Assembly: GCA_958430865.1 (NCBI GenBank)
Contig: CAUDNR010003223.1
Span: 158,797-186,292 of the forward strand
Reading direction: 5' to 3'
Length of the DNA: 27,496 nt
Source of the DNA: Entrophospora sp. SA101
Taxonomy: Eukaryota > Glomeromycota > Glomeromycetes > Entrophosporales > Entrophosporaceae
The position numbers and the translations under genes are program-made. Below are positions 20,445 to 27,496 of the stretch, piece by piece. Position 1 is the stretch's first letter, and each line of letters begins with the position of its first letter. The notes under the pieces are model-generated. The model was not told the origin of the DNA and ran no database searches. It saw only the letters and a list, made by a program, of their open reading frames with translations.

Positions 20445-20662
20445 GTTCAAATTAAGGTTGCGGGAGAAACTCCTCCAGAAATCAATCAACAGAGTTTCGA
20501 CAGGTTACACATTAATTGTTTATTAGAGTTTCGGCAGAGTTTCGCATTTGGGGTTTTCGCCAATCATCAGAGTTTCGACAGGTTACACATTAATTGTTCA
20601 TTAGAGTTTCGACAGAGTTTCGACAGTCATTAAGAGGTTTCGCCCACAACCTTAGTTCAAAT
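20445..20662. mobile_element. Complete short inverted-repeat element (MITE) with 8-bp target duplication
   Basis: The element 20453-20654 (202 bp) begins TAAGGTTGCGGGAGAAAC and ends CGCCCACAACCTTA. Its ends are inverted repeats. The 8-bp word GTTCAAAT stands on both sides (20445-20452 and 20655-20662), an exact target duplication. Eight-base duplications are typical of hAT and some Mutator-like transposons. Inside, a segment starting CAGAGTTTCGACAGGTTACA occurs twice with a 78-bp period (20490 and 20568). No protein is encoded, so mobility would depend on a transposase supplied elsewhere. Confidence 0.85.
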
Positions 20663-20850
20663 CAAATTGAATTGAAACAATTCGAATCAAATTATATATT
20701 TAATATTTGGATAGTTCAAATCAAATCAAATCAAATCAGGGTACAATTCAAATTTGATTCAATTTGAGTTGAATTGATTCTAATCAAAAATTAGGTGATT
20801 TGATTTGATTTGATTTGATTTGATTTGAATTTGAATTTGAATTTCATTGA
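20663..20850. repeat. Pentanucleotide repeat arranged as an imperfect palindrome
   Basis: Runs of TCAAA units at about 20715-20738 (and scattered from 20656) face runs of TTTGA units at about 20796-20828. The two strands can therefore pair into a long hairpin or cruciform. TTGAAT variants extend the right arm to about 20844. Confidence 0.75.
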
Positions 20851-20859
20851 TTCATGCAG

Positions 20860-21158
20860 AGCTTTATTTACAGAGTAATCTACATGAAAATAAGAAAATG
20901 GATACCATAAAACTTGTTAATTTTGTTCCTCAAGATTTGAAATCTTTATCTAATTATCTTGAAGTTGTAACACCATTTGTTGAATTACCAGAGCTTTAGG
21001 AATATTTAAATAAGAATGTCATTGCAGTTCTGGCTGATTTTCCTGGTCAATATTATATTTGTAAAGCTATTACTTTGAAAAGATTATATGGCAATAATAT
21101 AGATATTCATAATCAAATACTTCATCTAGTACTTTTCTTGGGATCTTTACATGTATCA
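20860..21158 (+). pseudogene. Single exon of a dispersed Glomeromycotina protein family, broken by one stop
   Basis: After an acceptor ATGCAG at 20859, the frame reads through an ATG at 20898 to a donor-like GTAAGT at 21159. It is interrupted only by TAG at 20997-20999. The stretch includes DFPGQYYICKAITLKRLYG and ends LVLFLGSLHVS. From memory this matches a repeated family of unknown function in Rhizophagus with a DWPGQ...LGPLHVSLNS core, probably transposon-borne; I could not verify this. The match stops exactly at the donor, and no following exon was found. Confidence 0.45.
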
Positions 21159-21561
21159 GTAAGTTTTATAATGAAGTAAGAATCCAAGCAAGAATCCAAT
21201 AAACAACTGCATAAAAGTTCATTATTGAAAGTAAGCATTTTTTAAAGGAAAATATTATATACAGAACCCTACCAAAATAGCAATACAACCTATGTGACAT
21301 TTATCAGTGATGTGATGGTTAAATTTGTGGCTGGGGGCAGTGTATAAAATTCATGTGCACAGTGAAATAAATATTTTTGTGCAGACTCTCAACAAAAATT
21401 TTAAATATAGTGCACAAATTCAATGAAAATTTTTTGCATTATTACATTTTCTATGTATAATGCACAAAAAAAATCAAAAAAACTAAACTACTTACAATTT
21501 TTTGTCCATACATGCACAATTCCTCAAAAAATTTTGTACAACATGCACAAAAATTGATCGG
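21159..21561. other. Spacer with degenerate TGCACAA-containing repeats
   Basis: At 21256-21275 ATACAGAACCCTACCAAAA resembles the inner end motif of the element at 19503-19752. From about 21350 to 21560 the words TGCACAA/TTGTGCA recur six or so times among runs such as AAAATTTT, suggesting a worn tandem or palindromic repeat. No gene is visible. Confidence 0.4.
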
Positions 21562-24410
21562 CAGGGCTGGAAATAGTACTTTAAAAATCCGGATTTTCCT
21601 TTTAAAAATTTTAACTTCTGGAAAAAAAAGAGTTGCCGGATATTTTTCCTTTTTTTTTATATATTTTTTTTTTGTATATACAGATTTTCCATATGCATAA
21701 AAAAATTTTTTAAAAAAATATACCAAATTTAATATACTAATACTGTATATATATATATATATGTCATTACTTCAATATTTTAGAAAAGAACAGCCAGAAT
21801 CACAATTTGTATCTTTTGAATTTTCAGAAGAAAAGTATTGACTCAATTTAAATATTTATTTCAAAAAAACTGCTATTAAATTATTAAATATAAAAATATA
21901 CATGTATACATTTTAAATATATATATTTACGTGTTTTATTTTCCCTTATTCAAAAAATAAATTATAAATAAATAGTATAGAACAAGAAGAATTAGATAAC
22001 TTGACTGCTGAAATTTGGGATGAAGCATTTATAGATGAAACAAATATTGATGAATCAGATATAGAAGATTCAGATGATTTGACAATTCAAGGTTCAGATG
22101 ATGATGATACTTCAAAAAAATCAAATAAAAAAAGAAAAAATTGTGAATTAAGTGTAAACCATGTTAAAATGTCAAATAAAAAAGTGCATTTTAAAAAATC
22201 AGGAGGAAGTTTTCAGCATGAATGGTTAAACATATATAAATGGTTAAAATATGATGCAGCAACAAAGAGAATGTTTTGCACAATTTGTAAAGCACATGGA
22301 AAAAAAAATCAATTTGAGGAAAAGGTAACAAATAAATATAATTAATTAATTTTGCATTTTGCAATTATTAATTTACTAATGTTATAATGTTAATATTTAG
22401 GATCAAAGAATGCTTCCAAATCTACTGCTCTAGCAACTCATGCACTTTCAAACCAACATAAAGATGCTTTGCTTTTAGAAAAGGCAAGAATAACCATGCA
22501 AGAGTCTTCCAAAAAAGCCATTAGTAATGGTAACAAACATATAATTAATATAATGAAAATGATTTACTGGATGGCAAAAGAAGATATCCCAATTTCTAAA
22601 TTTCCAAGTCTTATTAATCTTGGTCGTGCTCTTCAAGTTCCTGATCTATTTCCTTTAAACAATACTATTTCATATGAAAATAACAAATCTGGACGAGAGT
22701 TATTAAAATCAATATCTGAATCTATTGAACTAGTTATTTGGAATGAATTGAAAAATTGTAAAGCATTTGGAGTTATGGTTGATGAAAGTACTGATATTTC
22801 CACAAATTCACATTTTATTATATATGTTAAGTATTGCTATAAGGGAATTGTTAAAGTACGCTATCTTAAGCTTTTGCAAGTGGAAGAATCAAATGCTATA
22901 ACACTCTATAATGCTATAATCAATCTTTTTGATAAAAATGGTTAGTTGTTTAACATTTATAATTCAATTTTATCATAATATTTTTCTATAGTTTAAATTA
23001 AAAAAATAATGTTTATATTTATAGATATTGTTAAAAAAATTTGTTCATTTGCTTCAGATGGAGCAAGTGTAATGATGGGAAAAAATACAGGTGTAGCTAC
23101 AAGAATTGCACAAATCAATCATTTTCTTTATATTACACATTGCATTGCTCATAGATTGTCATTGGCATGTGGGGATGCTCAAGAACAAGTTGAATTCTGT
23201 AAAAGTGTAGAATCTGTCATGAAGAAGGTTTATTTATTTTTTAGCAAATCAAGTAAACGTTGTGATTTATTGAAACATTATCAAAAATTTTTAGATCATC
23301 CTCTATTAAAAGTTAAACAGATCTATGATATTCGTTGGTTATCCTGGTATGATGCTGTCAAAAGTATTTGCTTATCTGTTGAACCATTGTTTGATACAAT
23401 TTTTGAAACTTAATCAAATGCAACACCTAAAAAAAAACCACCAATATTGAAGCTTTATCAAAAGTTATGTGATTGGAAAATATTAGCATTCCTTTATTTT
23501 CTTTATGATATTTTGGGATATTTGTCAGAATTATCAAAAGTTTTTCAAAAACGTTTTATAAGATTTTCCGATCTTCAACCCACTATTGAGGCTACATTAG
23601 AAAAAATCCAACATGAATATTTAGAAGACAACCCTAGATTAGGATATAATTTAAGTGGATTTTTAACAAACATTTCACCAACATCTAATCTTTACATTGG
23701 AAACCATAAGCTTATTTTTAATAATGGCTATGAGGATGATTTAATGGTAGACATTTGTGAATTTGCATCATCAATAATCGTAGAAATTAAGGAAAGATTT
23801 CCAAATCCAAAATTATTATCTGCAATGAAAATTCTTAATCCTCAAGAATGGCCAAAAGACAAGGAATCTTTAATGCTTTATGGTGAATAGAATTGGAAGA
23901 ATTAGTTTCAGTTTATGGGAAAAAATATTTACCAGATTATCCTTTAGGTCTTATAGATTCTGTTGCTGTTCAAGAAGAATGGTTTGGGTTTAAAATAGTG
24001 GTACATTCAAATCATAAATATTTAGCTATAGATGGTTTATTTCCTTTATTATATGATAATTATTTAGATAGTTATCCAAATATCTTAAAACTTATGGAAA
24101 TAGTGTACTCAATTCCATTTTCTAGTGTAGATTGTGAAAGAGGTTTTAGCAAACAGAATATTATCAAAACAGATTTACGTAATTCAATGGAAAATGACAT
24201 ATTGCACTTATTAATGATGGTTGGTTTAGAAGGCAATGATTTATTTGGTTATGATTTTAGTGATGCTCTTAGTAAATTTCTTCAAAGTAAAAACAGAAGA
24301 ATAAAATAAACAAATTTTTAAAAATTTTAGCACCAAAAAATTTTCTTCTGGAAAATTTTTAGCATTCAGGAGAAACTTCCATTTTTTTTCAGATCCTATT
24401 TCCAGCCCTG
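21562..24410 (+). mobile_element. Nearly complete hAT transposon
   Basis: The ends CAGGGCTGGAAATAG (21562-21576) and CTATTTCCAGCCCTG (24396-24410) are perfect 15-bp inverted repeats of hAT type (starting CAGGG). They enclose one plus-strand transposase gene. The 2,849-bp size fits an autonomous hAT. The eight bases outside the left end (TTGATCGG) and right end (GTGCCAAC) do not match, so the expected target duplication is absent. A related end-like word, AGGGCTGGAAAT, follows at 24446-24457. Confidence 0.85.
21761..24309 (+). pseudogene. hAT transposase with TTF-like zinc finger, recently inactivated
   Basis: Exons are visible at 21761-21834 (ATG, MSLLQYFRKEQPESQ), 21976-22324, 22401-22940 and 23025-24309. 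In order they give an acidic Asp/Ser region, a TTF/ZMYM6-like zinc finger (FQHEWLNIYKWLKYD, CTICKAHG, then ATHALSNQHK), and the hAT catalytic core. The core has MVDESTDIS with the first Asp, FASDGASVMMG with the second, and CIAHRLSLACG. The C-terminal dimerisation block FSSVDCERGFSKQNIIKT carries the third acidic residue. It closely resembles the ZNF862/KIAA1586-type hAT group. Damage is slight: one in-frame TAA (23411-23413), one frameshift near 23888, and a one-base phase conflict at the exon 2/3 junction close to an A9 run. It would cut and rejoin DNA at the CAGGG ends if repaired. The copy is recent but apparently dead. Confidence 0.85.
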
Positions 24411-24692
24411 GTGCCAACTTATCAAGATTTTTAAATTAAAAAAAAAGGGCTGGAAATTTTTCTCCGAGTTAGGCCAAATCCGACTTATTGAGTTTGTCTA
24501 TGTATAGCCCAATGGACATTAATCACCGGGTTCACAAAAAATTTTTTTTTAAAATGCTGCCCATAAAACATTCTCTCACTGAATATCACAGTATTAAATA
24601 AAAAGGTCAAATAAATCCAATCATTATGCACTTTGTCATTTTTGTAAACTAAATTAACAAATACTAAAAAATTGGTAACTTCTCACTTAAAA
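24311..24692. other. Junction between two hAT copies
   Basis: This holds the 3' untranslated part and right end of the first hAT element and then AGGGCTGGAAATTTTTCTCC at 24446-24465, a likely left end of another element. No gene is visible. I could not find a matching right end (CCAGCCCT) later in the window. Confidence 0.45.
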
Positions 24693-26690
24693 ATGAACAA
24701 TATACTGAACATGAACAAGAGAAAATTCTTTTTCCTGGAGATGTGAATAATCAATATGATGGTGGTAATTTTTTAGTAACTTTTTTTATTGAAATAAATA
24801 TTATTATTAAGCAAAATAAAACTTACAATTTTATATTTTGAGGTCCTGAACTTGATTCTTCATCTTCAATATGCATCAATGAATTTTCAAGTCTTTCAAT
24901 TTTATCAAGTTCATCATCAGCCTTATCTGTAGAAAAATCAGGTAATAAAAAAAGAAAAATAAGTAATTATTTTGCTCATTCTGTTCCTCTTTCTAAACAA
25001 GATAAAGAACATTGGGAGAAGCTTGTATTGAATTCTACCATAGATAATGATTGGTCATTCAGATGGGTTGACAAAAAATCAAGTCAAATATTATTTAATT
25101 TTGCAAGTCCAGGTTTGAGATTACCAAGCTGTAAAATATTAGCTGGTCATATTTTAACTAGTAATTCTAAACAGTTTAATTGATACTGCGTAGAAGGATT
25201 TTTTTGGTGTTACAATAGGCTTTGATGGGTGGAAAAACATTAATAAGTAGGAAATTTTAGGTTCAGTTTTAATTATTTCACATGGATAAATTTTAATTTG
25301 GGAAACATAAAAGAATTATCATTAAATTTTTTGGACAACTAAACACCAAAAATAATGCTATGATTACTGATTAAGCATCACAAAATCAAGCAGCAAGGTA
25401 TTTTTTTTAAAATAAATTTTTATTCAATTATTTGTAAGTTTAACTTATATATTTTGTAGAAAATGGCTGGCACCAGAATGACATGATGTTTTTTTTTGAT
25501 CCTTGTTTTGTATATCAAACCAATTTAATTGTTGGAGAGATTTTAAAGAAACATCTAGTTTAGTTGTTTCATCTGAAAAGGCAATTCAAATCATTTTTTT
25601 CTTAAACAGATCAGTTTACTTTATGGCAGAGTTACATGATGAACAAAAGTTTAAACATAACAAATATTTTGCACTTCTTCTTCCATGTGCTATTTGCTGG
25701 AATTCTCATTACCACTGCTACTCCAGTATGTTGAGAGTTAAGTTTGCTTTAAAGGTATTTAAAAAATATCATTAAAGGTTTTTTATTCAATAAGAATTAA
25801 TTTTTATATTTGTTTAGTTGCTTGTTTCAAAATATGCTCCTAGTGAATTTGAAGCAGATGATAATTATACAGGGAATGATGATAATGATAGAGAATTGCC
25901 ACTTGAAACCTGTAGAATAATTGCCAATGAAGATTGGTGGAGGGATATTAAAAAATTAGAAAAGCTTTTGTGGTGCACTCAACAAATTACAAACAGACAG
26001 GTAATGCTTGTCTTCATGATGTACTACATTGTTTGCAAGATGTGGAAAGAATATCCTGACCAAAATTTAGGTGTAAGAATTATTATTTCATCTAGAAAAA
26101 CGTTGGCAAATATGGGAGCAACCGTTATTATTATTATCCTTCATTCTTCATCCTGAATATCATGACAAAATTTTCCTTCAAGATAATATATCTATTTCTA
26201 TTGCAAACTCAGTGAATGGATGATATGTTATTTTTGTGTATGTATGGTTTAAAAAAGCTTTTGATACTTTGTTAGGTGAATTATAAAATTATCAGGCAAA
26301 ATTTTCCTTTTAACAATATTTCATTAAAATAATTTAATGATGGTGTATTTGGCTTTTGGGGACTTTGTTTCAGCATATACACCAGATTTGAGTATTTTTT
26401 CTATCAAAGTATTTGCAATATGCATAATAATGCTTCTGTGAGAAGGCTCTTCTGAAATGGATTTTTTCCACACAATCTTTTGGATGTATGTGAATTTTAT
26501 ATTTTTTTTATATATTTGACTATAATTATTAAATCATCTAATTTTTTTATTATAGTCTGAAAAGGTCTTTGCTATGAGTCAAATGAAAGGAGAATTTCAG
26601 AGATTAGAATGATTAGAAAATATTCAAGATTCAAACAAAAAATTTAAAACTACAAGTATTGCAATTCCAATTATTCAAGAACAAACAGAT
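24693..26690 (+). pseudogene. Heavily decayed hAT transposase of a second lineage
   Basis: Plus-strand pieces in correct order outline a hAT transposase common in Rhizophagus (recalled from memory). They are an acidic/Ser-rich start (about 24693-24950), SKQDKEHWEKLVLNSTIDND with WSFRWVDKKS (to about 25180), and GFDGWKN carrying the first catalytic Asp (near 25224). Next come a Cys/His region (25500-25560), NKYFALLLPCAICWNSHYHC (25660-25720), and APSEFEADD...WWRDIKKLEKLLW (25818-25980). Then come FNDGVFGFWG (about 26334-26363), ASVRRLF followed by a frame change and MDFFHT (26430-26475), and the terminal SEKVFAMSQMK after an acceptor at 26555. Stops and frameshifts are frequent throughout. It differs from the neighbouring hAT in finger type and dimerisation block (ASVxRLF instead of CERGFS), so the two are not copies of each other. 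Confidence 0.75.
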
Positions 26691-26779
26691 GAATTGTTTA
26701 TGGTTTCTGATGATGATTATAGAAATGATGATTTTTCTAATAATGATTTGAATACTCTGAACATGATATTGAATCATCT

Positions 26780-27120
26780 CATAACCATCATGATTATTAC
26801 TCTTCATATATATATATGTGTGTGTGTATATAATCTATATAAGTTTAATCAGTGTAACTTTTTTGATAAGTTTATAACAGCCTATGTAAGAAATTAAAAT
26901 ATCATCAGAATAGAAAATGTTCAATTAGTTTTGTAGTTAATTATAAATATTAACCTAAATATATTTTTTTATAATTACGTCAATTTGTTTATTAAAATTG
27001 TTGTAATTATAATTTCTTGTTAATTATCTACTAAAGTATCTCACTTGAACAAGGTTTCTTGACACTTTTTTTTTAAAAGAAGCTAAACCATCAAGGAAAT
27101 CCAAATGTATATTTACCAAT
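26780..27120. other. AT-rich tail with TA/TG microsatellite
   Basis: A (TA)n(TG)n run lies at about 26806-26830. The rest is A/T runs with no supported gene. The open frame around 26694-26897 is the acidic, low-complexity tail of the hAT remnant running into the microsatellite. Confidence 0.45.
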
Positions 27121-27290
27121 GATATTACTAAGGTTGCTTCCCAAACCTCTTAGTGACTGTCAAAACTCTGTCGAAACTCTAATGAACAATTAGCATATAC
27201 CTTGTCAAAACTCTGACAATTAATGTGTAACCTATCGAAACTCTGTCAATTGATTTTTGGGGGAGTTTCGCTCACAACCTTAAATATTAC
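27121..27290. mobile_element. Second complete copy of the TAAGGTTG inverted-repeat element
   Basis: The element 27129-27282 (154 bp) begins TAAGGTTG and ends CACAACCTTA. The flanks GATATTAC (27121-27128) and AATATTAC (27283-27290) agree at 7 of 8 positions, supporting an 8-bp target duplication with one later change. It shares the internal GTCAAAACTCTGTCGAAACT-type words with the copies at 1-74 and 20453-20654 but is shorter than the latter, lacking part of its internal duplication. Confidence 0.8.
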
Positions 27291-27496
27291 ACAACTTGTA
27301 AAAAGTACTTTCGAATACACCATCATCATTCTTAGGTTCTCATTACAATACAATTTATAATTATGGTAATTTATACATGTGACTTTATTGATAAAATAAA
27401 TATGAATAAAATATAACAAATAAGAAATAAAATAGTGTGAAATTATGAAGTTGCAGACAAAAAATTATCAATCCTCACATCATGTTCTAAATCAAT
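27291..27496. other. Right edge, nothing recognised
   Basis: AT-rich DNA without a supported gene, RNA or repeat boundary. Confidence 0.4.

Noticed and set aside
21451..21726. Frames on both strands (Lys/Phe-rich) around the hAT left end
   Set aside because: They are low-complexity translations of A/T runs in the non-coding end of the transposon.

Overview
The window looks like nuclear DNA of a fungus, most likely an arbuscular mycorrhizal fungus (Glomeromycotina, Rhizophagus-like). What I see: very AT-rich sequence, long non-coding stretches full of A/T runs, genes broken by many short introns (71-126 nt, mostly GTAAGT-like donors and TAG acceptors), and a dense graveyard of transposon remnants. 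The lineage is an inference from these traits and from family resemblances recalled from memory. No search was run.

Three genes give clean spliced reading frames. A four-exon seven-transmembrane receptor lies at 4446-5993 (425 aa). A ten-exon gene at 14320-16855 (563 aa) joins an alpha/beta-hydrolase domain to a CX5R tyrosine-phosphatase domain in one chain. A two-exon, Asn/Asp-rich BED-finger protein lies at 18241-18870 (183 aa). In the first two, every intron phase works out and all expected catalytic or structural residues are present, so they look functional.

Layout. 1-4400: end of a short inverted-repeat element, poorly resolved sequence, and a decayed pogo/Tigger-type transposase (about 2285-3390). 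4446-5993: receptor. 6000-8880: gene-poor AT-rich DNA. 8880-10765: a hairpin, a decayed Pif1-like helicase and a decayed kinase-like gene. 11159-13793: an apparently exact 1,314-bp tandem duplication. 14320-16855: hydrolase-phosphatase gene. 17138-18133: a small TA-flanked inverted-repeat element and a broken unrecognised reading frame on the minus strand. 18241-18870: BED-finger gene. 19073-21160: small inverted-repeat elements, a retroelement-like tail on the minus strand, a pentanucleotide repeat and a fragment of another dispersed family. 21562-24410: a nearly complete hAT transposon with 15-bp terminal repeats. 24446-26700: a second, badly decayed hAT transposase of a different lineage. 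27129-27282: a further copy of the short element seen at the left edge.

The intact genes show no sign of working together as an operon or cluster. The receptor and the hydrolase-phosphatase are 8 kb apart with decayed repeats and the tandem duplication between them. The most distinctive protein is the hydrolase-phosphatase fusion. The most distinctive DNA features are the tandem duplication and the short elements with TAAGGTTG ends and 8-bp target duplications.
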